A stretch of 64,000 nt of DNA from Chloroflexota bacterium (GCA_023389575.1 JAEWEG010000077.1:17035-81034); one strand, 5' to 3'. Numbered from the stretch's first letter, positions 25,467-34,169 are shown. Program-made: numbers and translations. Notes: generated from the letters alone by a model not told the origin.

Positions 25467-26384
25467 GTGACCACCCACAACTTCCAGCCAGACCACTACT
25501 TCACCACCATGGGCGCCCACCCGCCCGTGCTCACGGTCCAGCCCGGCGACACCATCGCCACCACCACCGTCGATGCCCGCGGCCGCGACCACACCGACGA
25601 ACAGATCACCCCGCGCGGCAACCCGCAAACCGGTCCCTTCTTCGTCGAGGGCGCCGAACCCGGCGACACCCTCGTCGTCCGCATCGAAAAGCTGCTGCCG
25701 AACCGTGCCACCGGCTGGTCGGCGTCCGTCCTCGCCGAAAACGTCGTCGATCCCGAGTTCGTCCGCGAACTGCCTCCCCAAAACACCATCACCTGGACCA
25801 TCGATCACGAGAACCATACCGCTACCCCCGAAACACCCATCCCCGGCCTCGAATCCCTCGTCCTTCCCTGGGAACCCATGCTTGGCTGCTTCGGCGTCGC
25901 GGCCCGGGGCGGCCAGTTCATTTCCACCGCCACCTCCGCCCAGCACGGCGGCAACATGGACTACCGGGGCTTCACCGAAGGCGCCACCGCCTACTTCCCG
26001 GTCTTCGAACCGGGAGCCCTCTTCCACCTTGGAGACGGCCACGCCACCCAGGGCTGCGGTGAAATCTCCGGCACCGGCATCGAAATCTCGATGGACGTGC
26101 AGGTAACCGTCGACCTCATCAAGGGCAAGCAAAGCGGTTGGCCACGCGGCGAAAACGCGGAGTACATCTTCACCGCCGGAAACGCCCGCCCGCTCGACCA
26201 GGCCCTGCAGCACGCCACCACCGAAATGGTCCGCTGGCTGAAGCAGGACTACGGGCTCGATGCCGTCGCCGCCAGCACCCTCCTCGGCCAGTGCGTGGAA
26301 TACGACGTCGGCAACGTCTACGACCCTGCCTACACCATGATCTGCAAGGTGCCGAAGCGGATCCTCGCCTCGCTCAAGGGCTAA
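25467..26384 (+). CDS. Acetamidase/formamidase family amidohydrolase
   Basis: 305 residues from a GTG with GCGAGGA about 9 nt upstream; an in-frame ATG at 25422 would add 15 residues. The FmdA/AmdA family is indicated by GNPQTGPFFVEGAEPGDTLV, the MLGCFGVAARGG block, HGGNMDYRGFTEGAT and FHLGDGHATQGCGEISGTGI, which carries the metal-binding/catalytic region. Expected reaction: hydrolysis of formamide or acetamide to ammonia and the acid. It stands alone, without urea or amide transporters beside it. Confidence 0.92.
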   Translation: MTTHNFQPDHYFTTMGAHPPVLTVQPGDTIATTTVDARGRDHTDEQITPRGNPQTGPFFVEGAEPGDTLVVRIEKLLPNRATGWSASVLAENVVDPEFVRELPPQNTITWTIDHENHTATPETPIPGLESLVLPWEPMLGCFGVAARGGQFISTATSAQHGGNMDYRGFTEGATAYFPVFEPGALFHLGDGHATQGCGEISGTGIEISMDVQVTVDLIKGKQSGWPRGENAEYIFTAGNARPLDQALQHATTEMVRWLKQDYGLDAVAASTLLGQCVEYDVGNVYDPAYTMICKVPKRILASLKG

Positions 26385-26423
26385 CCTCCCGCGGCCACCA
26401 CGCCCCTGAACCAGACCTCATCT

Positions 26424-26503
26424 CCACCGCCACGGGCCCGCCAGCCCGTGCCGGTGGTCGCGTTTGGGCTCCCTTCCTGGCGATTCCTTCGCCAGCCCAA
26501 ACG
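26424..26503 (+). terminator. Two successive hairpins after the amidohydrolase gene
   Basis: First: CCACCG-C-CACGGGC (26424-26437) with GCCCGTG-C-CGGTGG (26444-26457). Second: CGTTTGGGCT (26461-26470) with AGCCCAAACG (26494-26503), which also contains an inner GGCG/CGCC stem. The rest of the 367-bp gap up to 26751 holds nothing I recognise beyond an AT-richer stretch (26515-26580) that could carry a promoter. Confidence 0.6.
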
Positions 26504-26751
26504 GGCCCGGTCGCCATGTATGCATTTCCCGTGTATTCCCCGAAGTGAATGGTTATGTATTTCCAACGGGAGTAGGGTTGGTGCTCTACCAGGGGATTCA
26601 GTCCCGGTACCGGGCTCGGAACGGCCGATCCGGGTCCACGGACCAGCTTCACTGGAAGGAAGGAACACCCAGGCGAGGGTCATCACAGGCCTTTCCGCTC
26701 CCCAGCAGTATTGGTACCCGTTCAAGACCATTCCACGAGGAGGAAATGACC

Positions 26752-27333
26752 ATGAGTAACCGAGACCCTTTCACCACGAACCCCACGCAGCCGTTCGGCT
26801 CGACCGATCCCGTGGCCGATCCGCTCAACCCCGACCTCGAGGAGTCGCTCCCGCCACGGACCGACGCGCATCTCGATCCTCCATTCTCCGGCACCAACCA
26901 GGACAACTCGCAGTCTGGCGACGACATGGCCACGAAGGCCAGGGAAAAAGCCAGTGAGGTCCAGGACAAGGCAACCCAGGTGGGCGAGCAGGTTCAGGAC
27001 AAGGCACGAGAGGTAACGGGCCAGGTGCAGGAGAAGGCCAGCCAGGTCGGTGAGCAGGCCCACACCATGAGCGACAAGGGCATCGACTCCGCCGCGTCCG
27101 GGCTCGACCAGGCCGCCAGCATGCTTCGCCAGCAAGGTGAAGGCCGCGAGGGCGCCATCGGCACGGCCGCCACCACCACCGCCGATACGCTCGAATCGGC
27201 CAGCGCCTACCTGCACGAGAAGGACACCGACCAGGTAATGGCCGATCTCGAGGCCCTGGTTCGCAAGCGCCCGGTCGAATCCGTCCTCGTCGCGGCCGGC
27301 GTCGGGTTCGTCCTGTCGAAGCTCTTCGGATAG
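26752..27333 (+). CDS. DUF883/ElaB- or apolipoprotein-like coiled-coil membrane-associated protein
   Basis: 193 residues from the second of two close ATGs, which has GGAGG at 8 nt. The N-terminal third is Pro/Asp-rich. Residues ~60-105 are a regular amphipathic repeat (KASEVQDKATQVGEQVQDKA and on), as in LEA/DUF883 proteins. The C-terminus is one hydrophobic anchor (VESVLVAAGVGFVLSKLFG), typical for ElaB/YqjD-type inner-membrane-attached stress proteins. First gene of a three-gene set with a holin-X-like and a DUF3618-like protein. Confidence 0.75.
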   Translation: MSNRDPFTTNPTQPFGSTDPVADPLNPDLEESLPPRTDAHLDPPFSGTNQDNSQSGDDMATKAREKASEVQDKATQVGEQVQDKAREVTGQVQEKASQVGEQAHTMSDKGIDSAASGLDQAASMLRQQGEGREGAIGTAATTTADTLESASAYLHEKDTDQVMADLEALVRKRPVESVLVAAGVGFVLSKLFG

Positions 27334-27366
27334 GCCACCTGTCGCCGCGCTGAAAGGGGCAGAACC

Positions 27367-27831
27367 ATGACCAGTGGAGCAACTCCCTCCTCAAGACCGT
27401 TACACCCGCCCGGCACGGGCCAACGAGACCCCGCCCAGCCAGCGCCGGAAGGGTTCGGCACGCTCATCTCCGAGATCCTGGCCGACCTGCAGGGCATCGT
27501 TCGGGGCGAGGTGGCCCTCGCCAAGGCCGAACTGAAGGAAGACGCGGGTGTCATCGGCAAGGCCGCCGGTTCGCTCGCGGCCGGGGCAATGGTCGCCCTC
27601 GTCGGCTTCATCTTCCTGATGCTGGGCGTCACCTACCTGCTCAACAAGTCGCTTGAGATGTGGATTTCGGCCGGGATCGTCGGCCTCGCGCTTCTCATCA
27701 TCGGCGCCATCCTTGTGATGAGCGGGAAGAACAAGCTGTCAGCGGCGTCGCTGAAACCGACCAGAACCATCGATTCGATCAAGGAGGATCAGGAATGGGC
27801 CAGTCAGCAGATCAAATCCGTCGGGAAATAG
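27367..27831 (+). CDS. Holin-X / phage holin superfamily III-like membrane protein
   Basis: 154 residues: a disordered Pro-rich start, an amphipathic helix (FGTLISEILADLQGIVRGEVALAKAE, seen in parts), then two close membrane helices (SLAAGAMVALVGFIFLMLGV and AGIVGLALLIIGAILVM). This is the layout of actinobacterial holin-X/DUF1469 proteins, which are not lysis genes but belong to envelope-stress sets with YqjD-like neighbours. Overlaps the next gene by 37 bp in another frame, so the two are coupled. Confidence 0.8.
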   Translation: MTSGATPSSRPLHPPGTGQRDPAQPAPEGFGTLISEILADLQGIVRGEVALAKAELKEDAGVIGKAAGSLAAGAMVALVGFIFLMLGVTYLLNKSLEMWISAGIVGLALLIIGAILVMSGKNKLSAASLKPTRTIDSIKEDQEWASQQIKSVGK

Positions 27832-28436
27832 ACCAGAACCGCGATAGCGCCGCCCAGAAGATCGACCAGCTCCAGCACCAGGTCCAGGATACGGCCGAGG
27901 GTATGCGCACCAGCGTGCAGGACACGGCCGACCAGGTCATCGGCCAGGTCAAGACCACGGTGGATGACACGGTCGAATCCGTGAAGGAGTCGATGGACAT
28001 CCGTCAGCACATCGAGCAGCGGCCGCTCCTCTCGCTGGGCGTGGCCCTCGTCAGCGGATTCGTCCTCGGGGGCATCACTGGCGGCGGCGGAAACCAGCAC
28101 CGTGGCCAGCACTCCGGTGGGTATCCGCAGGGCGGCTACTCCTACTCCGGAACCCCGTACGCGGGCTCGCCGTACTCCAGCCAGCACGCCTCGTCCGGGT
28201 CCAGCCACCAGGGCGGAGGCATGTCCAACGGGGTTCGGTCCGCCATCCAGAAGACCGGCCTGGAAGAGACGGTTTCCAACGCCGCGGCCGCCCTCATCGG
28301 CAGCCTCACCGACCAGTTGAAGACCACGCTCGACCAGAACCTCCCCGGGTTCGCCGACCGGATGGATTCCGTCCGCAAGACCGATGGGGACTTCGCGTCG
28401 AAGGCCAAGGAAGCGCAATCGTCCTCGACGATCTAG
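27795..28436 (+). CDS. DUF3618-like membrane-associated protein with Gly/Tyr/Ser-rich middle
   Basis: 213 residues; ATG has AAGGAGGATCAGG in front. The start MGQSADQIRREIDQNRDSAA is the DUF3618 signature (RREI..TR..). A helical stretch, one membrane segment (LLSLGVALVSGFVLGGITGG), a low-complexity G/Y/S/H-rich linker and a C-terminal amphipathic helix region follow. Third gene of the 26752-28436 set. Proposed role, by family context, is membrane organisation under stress; not proven. Confidence 0.8.
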   Translation: MGQSADQIRREIDQNRDSAAQKIDQLQHQVQDTAEGMRTSVQDTADQVIGQVKTTVDDTVESVKESMDIRQHIEQRPLLSLGVALVSGFVLGGITGGGGNQHRGQHSGGYPQGGYSYSGTPYAGSPYSSQHASSGSSHQGGGMSNGVRSAIQKTGLEETVSNAAAALIGSLTDQLKTTLDQNLPGFADRMDSVRKTDGDFASKAKEAQSSSTI

Positions 28437-28465
28437 CCCCTTCACCCAGACATCAGGCACCACCG

Positions 28466-28499
28466 AAGAGAGGCGGGGAAGTCATTTCCCCGCCTCTCT
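28466..28499 (+). terminator. 15-bp perfect hairpin terminator
   Basis: AAGAGAGGCGGGGAA (28466-28480), loop GTCA, complementary TTCCCCGCCTCTCTT (28485-28499), then CCTG. Closes the three-gene membrane-stress set; the 3' arm ends pyrimidine-rich. Confidence 0.75.
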
Positions 28500-28634
28500 T
28501 CCTGCCCGCGAGTTCCCCCGACCTGAGCCGGGAACCATCCGTTCATAATCACCGTTCCAGTACTTAATCACACCATCGGATCCGAATGAATGGAATACGA
28601 TCAGTTCGCATGCTTCAGTCGGGGAGCCTGTACG

Positions 28635-29945
28635 ATGTCCGATCCCATCCGCACCCTGATCGCCCGTCTCTTCCTGGCCGCGCTCGTGGCCTCATGCCTG
28701 GTCGCTTCGCCGTCCGCGCGTCCGTCAACGGCCCAGGACGCGTCCATCGAACTGGCCGCGGTCATCATGCACTCCGACGATCTCGACTGGATCGTCGATC
28801 AGCAGGAGCTTCAGGGGCAACTCGACAATGCCCCGCACATCACCGATGTCAGTCTCCGTTTCACGACGGTCGAAGAGGTCATCGCCAGCCCCTACTACGC
28901 GCGCGGACGAGGTGGCTTCCTCCCCGCCGAATCCGACACCGTCGACCTCGCGGACCTGCTCGATGAGTCGGAATGGGTCCAAACGGTGGACGCCTTCATG
29001 GTGCGCCAATCGAGCATGGAGGGCTCGTGGATCAATGGCATCGGCGTCTCCATCGAGGAGTACGAATCCCCTGACGGCGCCGCGCTCGCCTTCGAGGCGT
29101 TCAACGACCCCGATCCGCTCGCCGAAGTCGCCCAGGCCAGCGATATCGAGGAGCTGGACGCACCCAGGCTCGGTGACGAAGCGGCCATGTGGTCCTTCCA
29201 GTCCGATCACTGGGGCAGTCCATCCATCCCGGTCATCACGCTTTGGGTGCTGGTCGACACCTACATCGTCTCGATCTCCGGCGTCGATGCGTCGGAAATC
29301 ACCGAGCCAGACCCCGCCGTGATCGAGCGGCTGATGGAATTCCAGCTCACCAGGCTGGAACATGCCGAGCATCTCTACCAGCCCAGCCTCTCCACCTGTG
29401 CCCCACGCCTCGCCGGCGATGATGTCGTCACCCTCAACGATGACTACGTCCAGCTCAATGGCAAGGCCTTCGGCGTCTGGTTCGACACCTATGCAACGAT
29501 GGAAGAGACCGAAGCGCTGGCCGCCGACCACGGCATGGTCGACCGCTATCGTGTCCGCCAGCGCATCTCTGGAACAGAGGTCGGCGCCACCGATGGCCTG
29601 CTCTACTACACCGTGGTCACTCGCACCTTCGAGGACGATGACTCGGCGGCGGCCTACATCGACGACCTGGAGCAGGTGCTCGAAGAGGAGGGTCGCGAAG
29701 AGCTGTCCGAACTGGACGACGTCCCCACCCTGGGCGATGCCGCTCGCACGTTCACCTACGTTGGCGGCAGCGGCTCACTGTCCACCGTCACCTATGTCCT
29801 TGTGGAGAACGTGGTCTTCTCGGTGTTCCTCGGCCCTTCGAACGAGCCCCTCGCCGACCTCACCTACGATTTCGCGGACGCCTATATCGAACGCCTGGAC
29901 GACGGGGACTGCGACGAACCGCTGGCTGTACCCCGAGGCGTGTAG
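28635..29945 (+). CDS. Secreted protein of unknown function
   Basis: 436 residues from the ATG with GGGGAG at 8 nt. Signal peptide TLIARLFLAALVASCLVA, cut near STAQDAS. The mature protein is strongly acidic and seems to contain two similar halves, each with a VExVExxxALAFEAF- or ExxDDSAAAYIDDLE-type segment followed by an aromatic strand (WVLVDTYIVSISG; TYVLVENVVFSVFLG). This suggests an internal duplication of a ~190-residue domain. No known domain recognised. Confidence 0.7.
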   Translation: MSDPIRTLIARLFLAALVASCLVASPSARPSTAQDASIELAAVIMHSDDLDWIVDQQELQGQLDNAPHITDVSLRFTTVEEVIASPYYARGRGGFLPAESDTVDLADLLDESEWVQTVDAFMVRQSSMEGSWINGIGVSIEEYESPDGAALAFEAFNDPDPLAEVAQASDIEELDAPRLGDEAAMWSFQSDHWGSPSIPVITLWVLVDTYIVSISGVDASEITEPDPAVIERLMEFQLTRLEHAEHLYQPSLSTCAPRLAGDDVVTLNDDYVQLNGKAFGVWFDTYATMEETEALAADHGMVDRYRVRQRISGTEVGATDGLLYYTVVTRTFEDDDSAAAYIDDLEQVLEEEGREELSELDDVPTLGDAARTFTYVGGSGSLSTVTYVLVENVVFSVFLGPSNEPLADLTYDFADAYIERLDDGDCDEPLAVPRGV

Positions 29946-29954
29946 CCATGCACA

Positions 29955-29990
29955 GTGCCGTCAGGTGAGCACTGTCTCACCTGACGGCAC
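29955..29990 (+). terminator. 15-bp perfect hairpin after the secreted-protein gene
   Basis: GTGCCGTCAGGTGAG (29955-29969), loop CACTGT, complement at 29976-29990. No U-run. 9 bp beyond the stop codon. Confidence 0.7.
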
Positions 29991-30077
29991 ATCGCCATCG
30001 AACCCCGGCGAAAACGAGGTGCATTGTTCCGTCTACCAGTTCTCTCCCCGTCTCAATCGATTGACCGCTTCGCCATA

Positions 30078-31424
30078 ATGGAGATTCGGGCCATCGCCCA
30101 TGACCAACTCGGCGATGGCGCTCCCCGGACGCGAGCCGAGGGCCCCAGCGTGACGTTCGATTCCACCGCCAGCGATGCCGACCGCCGCCCGATGGTCGGA
30201 CTCCTCGCCGCCAACACCATTTCCGAACTCGGCAACACCTTCAGCACCCTGGCCATCCCCTGGTTCGTGCTCTCCACCACCGGCAGCGCCAGCCAGACCG
30301 GGATCACCGTCGCGGTCGGCATCGTGCCCTTCATCCTGGTGGGTATCCTGGGCGGAGCGGTGGTCGACCGCATCGGCTACAAGCGGGCCAGCATCATCGC
30401 GGACCTGCTCAGCGGCCTCTCCGTCCTCCTGATCCCGCTCCTGCACCAAACCGTCGGGCTCGCCTTCTGGCAACTGCTGGTCCTCGTCTTCCTCGGCGCA
30501 TTCTTCGATGGCCCCGGCATCACCGCCCGGCAAGCGCTCTTCCCGGAACTGGCCCAGCGCGCGAACACCCCGCTCGAACGAGCCAACACCGGCTACGCCC
30601 TCACCTCCCGCGTCGCCACCGTGATTGGGCAGCCGCTCGCAGGCATCCTGATCGCCATGTTCGGGGCGAGTAACCTGCTGTGGGTCAACGCCGCAACCTT
30701 CGGGATATCCTCGCTGGTCATCCGCTTCCTGGTGCCCAATACCCCCGTCACCTCCCCGGCCGGGTCGAGTGGGGGATTCCGGGGATATCTGGAGGAGGTT
30801 CGTGGCGGCTTCCTCTACCTCTTCGGCAATCAGCTCCTGTTGGCCTTCCTGATCGTCCTCGCGTCCGGACGTCTCCTGGTCGAGCCGCTCTACAGCGTGA
30901 TCCTCCCGGTGTACGCCAACGAGGTGCTTGGCAGCGTCGCCCAGCTGGGATTCATCTTCGCCGGGCTCGGCGTCGGCTCCATCATCGGGAACCTGCTCTA
31001 TGCCGGCATCGGCCCGCGCCTGTCGCGAAGCACGCTCCTGATTGGGGGCCTTTCGATACGGGCAGTCATGCTGTCGGTCATGATCCTCAGCCCGCCCTGG
31101 TGGATCATCGCCACCGCCATCGTGATCGGCGCCATCGCCCTCGAACCGATCAACCCGATGCGGATGTCCGTGGCCCAGGAGCAGGTGCCGCCCGGCCTGC
31201 GCGGCCGAGTGTTCGGCGCGCAGGCGGCGATCAGCGCCAGCGCCCTGCCGATCGGGGTCGTGACCTATGGTTTCCTGATGTCCGGCATCGGACTGCAGCC
31301 AACGCTCGTGGTGTTCACGGTCGCCAACCTGGCCCTGCCGCTTGTGGCCCTCTCCGTCCCCACCCTCCGCGACATCCCCCGCCCCGATCCCACTCCATCG
31401 GTCGCTTCCCGGGTCGGAAGATGA
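30078..31424 (+). CDS. Major facilitator superfamily transporter
   Basis: 448 residues from this ATG; a GTG at 30150, close to the first span, is an alternative start. About twelve membrane spans, with the first-half loop VVDRIGYKRASIIADLLSG (the GxxxDRxGxRR-type motif between spans 2 and 3) and a PNTPVTSPAGSSGG central loop. The sequence resembles the MFS branch of enterobactin-exporter/DHA3 macrolide-type pumps. Substrate cannot be deduced. Single gene between hairpin terminators and the LysR gene on the other strand. Confidence 0.88.
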   Translation: MEIRAIAHDQLGDGAPRTRAEGPSVTFDSTASDADRRPMVGLLAANTISELGNTFSTLAIPWFVLSTTGSASQTGITVAVGIVPFILVGILGGAVVDRIGYKRASIIADLLSGLSVLLIPLLHQTVGLAFWQLLVLVFLGAFFDGPGITARQALFPELAQRANTPLERANTGYALTSRVATVIGQPLAGILIAMFGASNLLWVNAATFGISSLVIRFLVPNTPVTSPAGSSGGFRGYLEEVRGGFLYLFGNQLLLAFLIVLASGRLLVEPLYSVILPVYANEVLGSVAQLGFIFAGLGVGSIIGNLLYAGIGPRLSRSTLLIGGLSIRAVMLSVMILSPPWWIIATAIVIGAIALEPINPMRMSVAQEQVPPGLRGRVFGAQAAISASALPIGVVTYGFLMSGIGLQPTLVVFTVANLALPLVALSVPTLRDIPRPDPTPSVASRVGR

Positions 31425-31445
31425 TTTCCTGATCGTGCCGGGAGG

Positions 31446-32348
31446 TCAATGCTCCTCGCCCCGCCGCGAACACTCCCGCCGCAGCGCATCGAGAAACGCC
31501 TCCAGCCCCGCGCTCCGCGGCCGGTCCCGCCGCGTCACCACCCCAATCGTCCGCTGCAACCGGGGCGTCAGCCCGCGAACCACCCGGCCCGCGTCCTCCT
31601 CGTGGGCCGGCAACACCATGCGCGGTAACAACGCGCACCCCAGGCCCATCCCCACCAGTTCCCGCACCGCCTCCACGCTCCCCAGCGACATCGGAGGATG
31701 GAACGACAGCCCGGCCCGCGCGAACCATCCATCGATCAGCGATCGCGTCACCCCTTCCGGCTCGAACAGAATCGGCGGATGATCCAGCAACACCGCCGGG
31801 GTTATCGCGTCCGGCAAAGGGAGCGAACCCGGCCCCAGCAGCACGATCTCGTCCTCGAACAACGGCTCCATCGCCAGCATCCGGCCCGGAACCGGCATCG
31901 TAACGATCCCCGCGTCAATCTCGTCGTCCCCGATGGCCCGCACGATCTCCAGCGAATTCCCGGTGACGGCGGAAACCTCAAGCGCCGGAACCGTCTCCCG
32001 CAACGCCCGCAGAATCGGCGGCAACAGCGCGATGCAGGCCGTCGCTCCCGCCCCAACGCGCAACCGCCCGGCCTTGCCCGGCGCGAACCGCGCCATCGCC
32101 ACCGCAGCGTCACCCACCGCCGCATCGATCCGCGCCGCATGCCGCAGCAACTCGGCGCCGGCCGCTGTCGGTACCGCCTTGCGACCCGCCCGCTCCACCA
32201 GCGATACCCCGAACCGCTCTTCAAGCTGCCGGATGTGGAAACTGACCGCGGGCTGAGTGAGGTCGTTCCGCTCCGCCGCGGCCGTGAAACTCCCCAGCGA
32301 GATCACATCGGTGAACAACTGAAGGCTCTGGAGATTGACCGATCCCAT
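31446..32348 (-). CDS. LysR-family transcriptional regulator
   Basis: 300 residues. The N-terminal winged helix is standard: LQSLQLFTDVISLGSFTAAA, LTQPAVSFHIRQLEERFGVS, LVERAGRKAVPTAAGAELL. The effector domain has a periplasmic-binding fold (RLRVGAGATACIALLPPILR, DAGIVTMPVPGRML). It is divergent from a methyltransferase gene with 130 bp between, where repeated TTATGGAA half-sites lie; LysR proteins usually activate the divergent gene and repress themselves. Confidence 0.92.
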   Translation of the reverse strand: MGSVNLQSLQLFTDVISLGSFTAAAERNDLTQPAVSFHIRQLEERFGVSLVERAGRKAVPTAAGAELLRHAARIDAAVGDAAVAMARFAPGKAGRLRVGAGATACIALLPPILRALRETVPALEVSAVTGNSLEIVRAIGDDEIDAGIVTMPVPGRMLAMEPLFEDEIVLLGPGSLPLPDAITPAVLLDHPPILFEPEGVTRSLIDGWFARAGLSFHPPMSLGSVEAVRELVGMGLGCALLPRMVLPAHEEDAGRVVRGLTPRLQRTIGVVTRRDRPRSAGLEAFLDALRRECSRRGEEH

Positions 32349-32356
32349 CCAAACAT

Positions 32357-32399
32357 TTCCTTATGGAACACATCAGCAACACCGTCTTCACTTATGGAA
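32357..32399. promoter_or_regulatory. Likely LysR binding region: spaced TTATGGAA half-sites
   Basis: TTCC-TTAT-GGAA (32357-32368) is a small inverted repeat. TTATGGAA recurs at 32392-32399, exactly 31 bp further on, about three helical turns, the same-face spacing expected for recognition and activation sites of a LysR tetramer. It lies between the divergent LysR and methyltransferase genes. Confidence 0.5.
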
Positions 32400-32478
32400 C
32401 CGTCTCCCATACGCTGGGAACTGTCAACGCATGGCTACCCGCCCATGCCATCGTCAATCGACCAGAAAGGTCTTCTTC

Positions 32479-33267
32479 GTGCGCATATCACCGTTCCTCG
32501 ATGGCAGCGCCGGCGACGCCGATTACGGCGCCATCGGTGTCGACTACGCCCGTTATCGCCAGCCCGATCCCCACATCGCCCGCCAGATCATGGCCGCGCT
32601 TGGCGACGCCCAGTCGGTCCTCAACGTTGGCGCCGGGGCCGGCTCCTACGAACCCCGCGACCGCCAGGTCACCGCCGTCGAGCCGTCGGCCACCATGCGC
32701 GCCCAACGCCCGGCGGACCTCTCACCAGCCATCGACGCCGTCGCCGAGAACCTCCCCTTCCCCGACCAGGCCTTCGATGCCGCGATGGCGTCCTCCACCG
32801 TCCACCAGTGGCCAGATCTCGCCAGGGGCATCAGCGAACTCGTCCGCGTCACCCGCGGCCCCATCGTCATCCTTGCCTCCGACCCCGCGCTGCTGTTCGA
32901 CTACTGGATGGCCGGGTATCTCCCGGAAGCCTTCGAGGTAGAAGCCGGGCGCTTTCCTCCCATTGCCACCCTCACCACCCTGCTCGGACCCGGAACGCGC
33001 GTCGAGAAGGTCGATATCCCGTTCGATTGCACCGACGGGTTCGCCGAGGCGTACTACGGCCGCCCGGAACGCTTCCTCGATCCTGGTGCCATCGGCGCCA
33101 TGTCCTCGTTCACCTTCGTCGACCGCCCGGTCGTCGACCGCGCCCTGGAACGCCTGGCCGCCGACCTCGCCTCTGGCGAGTGGGATCGCCAGCACGGCCA
33201 CCTCCGCACCCAGCCGTTCTACGACGGTGCCCTCCGGCTTATCATCCGCCCCTGCCCCACGACTTGA
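32479..33267 (+). CDS. Class I SAM-dependent methyltransferase
   Basis: 262 residues from a GTG with AAAGG at 8 nt; an open frame extends upstream across the LysR regulatory region and is less likely translated. Motif I VLNVGAGAGSYEP is at residues 48-60, then VTAVEPSATM and a methyltransferase-11 pattern (LPFPDQAFDAAMASSTVHQW). The family includes small-molecule and tellurite/arsenite-type methyltransferases, but none is indicated. Divergent from the LysR gene, its probable regulator. Confidence 0.87.
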   Translation: MRISPFLDGSAGDADYGAIGVDYARYRQPDPHIARQIMAALGDAQSVLNVGAGAGSYEPRDRQVTAVEPSATMRAQRPADLSPAIDAVAENLPFPDQAFDAAMASSTVHQWPDLARGISELVRVTRGPIVILASDPALLFDYWMAGYLPEAFEVEAGRFPPIATLTTLLGPGTRVEKVDIPFDCTDGFAEAYYGRPERFLDPGAIGAMSSFTFVDRPVVDRALERLAADLASGEWDRQHGHLRTQPFYDGALRLIIRPCPTT

Positions 33268-33317
33268 CATGCAGCCATTCGGCTGCATAATGAAAAAGGC
33301 AACCGATCGGCTGCCTT
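33264..33317 (+). promoter_or_regulatory. Promoter with operator palindrome inside its spacer, for the ArsR-SRPBCC gene
   Basis: TTGACA (33264-33269) and CATAAT (33286-33291) are 16 bp apart; the span between and over them is the inverted repeat ATGCAGCC-ATTC-GGCTGCAT (33269-33288). A second, imperfect dyad AAGGCAACC-GAT-CGG-CTGCCTT (33296-33317) covers the expected transcription start. Both share CGGCTGC. This is a classic autorepression design for an ArsR-type protein; the -35 overlaps the stop of the upstream gene. Confidence 0.8.
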
Positions 33318-33323
33318 TAGTGG

Positions 33324-34139
33324 ATGGCATGCATGACCACGGATATGGACGACGTCTTCAAGGCACTCGCCGACCCTAACCGGCGGCAACTGCTCGACCG
33401 GCTCAACCAGCGCAATGGGCAGACCCTGCGCGAGCTGTGCGCCGGGCTCGCCATGACGCGCCAGTCCGTCAGCAAGCATCTCGCCATCCTCGAAGGCGCC
33501 AACCTGGTCAGCACCAGACCGCGCGGGCGGGAGAAACTCCACTTCCTCAACCCCGTGCCGATCAACGCCATCGCCGAACGGTGGATGACCCAGTTCGACC
33601 GCGATCGGACCATCGCCCTGGCCGATCTCAAACACACCCTGGAGCACCAGCCCATGGACAACGCCTTCGTCTACACCACCTACATCAAGACTACCCCCGA
33701 GCAGCTCTGGACCGCCCTCACCGACCCCGCCTTCACCAAACGCTACTGGGGCGTGGAACTCATCACCGACTGGAAGGTTGGCTCGCCCATCGTCTGGCGG
33801 CTCGACAAGGTCTCCATCGACGGCGACAACCAGGTCGTGCTCGCCGCCGACCCGCCCAAACACCTCAGCTACACCTGGCACGAAGTCACCCAGGAGTTCA
33901 TGGATCACTACGGCATGGACGACCAGGAGTTCTTTGCCAAGGCCAACGCCGAACGCCGCACCCGGGTCTCCTTCGACATCGAACCGATGGGAGACATGAT
34001 GAAGCTCACCGTCAGCCACGACGACGCCGACGAAGGCAGCGTCATCTTCGAAGGCGTCTCCCAGGGTTGGCCGTCCATCATCTCCAGCCTCAAGACACTG
34101 CTTGAAACGGGCGAACCCCTCACCACCGAAGTGAACTGA
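33324..34139 (+). CDS. ArsR-family HTH fused to an SRPBCC (AHSA1-like) domain
   Basis: 271 residues from the first ATG; ATGs at 33333 and 33345 are equally possible since no strong ribosome site is present. Residues ~8-90 are the ArsR winged helix (VFKALADPNRRQLLDRLNQR, MTRQSVSKHLAILEGANLV). From ~110 to the end is an SRPBCC/AHSA1 domain (YTTYIKTTPEQLWTALTDPA, TKRYWGVEL, VSQGWPSIISSLKTLLETG). The ArsR metal-site cysteines (CVC) are absent, so the SRPBCC pocket probably senses a hydrophobic ligand. Followed by a RibD-like reductase. Confidence 0.92.
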   Translation: MACMTTDMDDVFKALADPNRRQLLDRLNQRNGQTLRELCAGLAMTRQSVSKHLAILEGANLVSTRPRGREKLHFLNPVPINAIAERWMTQFDRDRTIALADLKHTLEHQPMDNAFVYTTYIKTTPEQLWTALTDPAFTKRYWGVELITDWKVGSPIVWRLDKVSIDGDNQVVLAADPPKHLSYTWHEVTQEFMDHYGMDDQEFFAKANAERRTRVSFDIEPMGDMMKLTVSHDDADEGSVIFEGVSQGWPSIISSLKTLLETGEPLTTEVN

Positions 34140-34169
34140 TCGGACCGACGCGTCCCGAAAGGACAGCCC

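Noticed and set aside
27367..27831. A prophage holin
   Set aside because: No other phage gene nearby; holin-X proteins of this type are chromosomal envelope genes beside DUF883/DUF3618-like partners.
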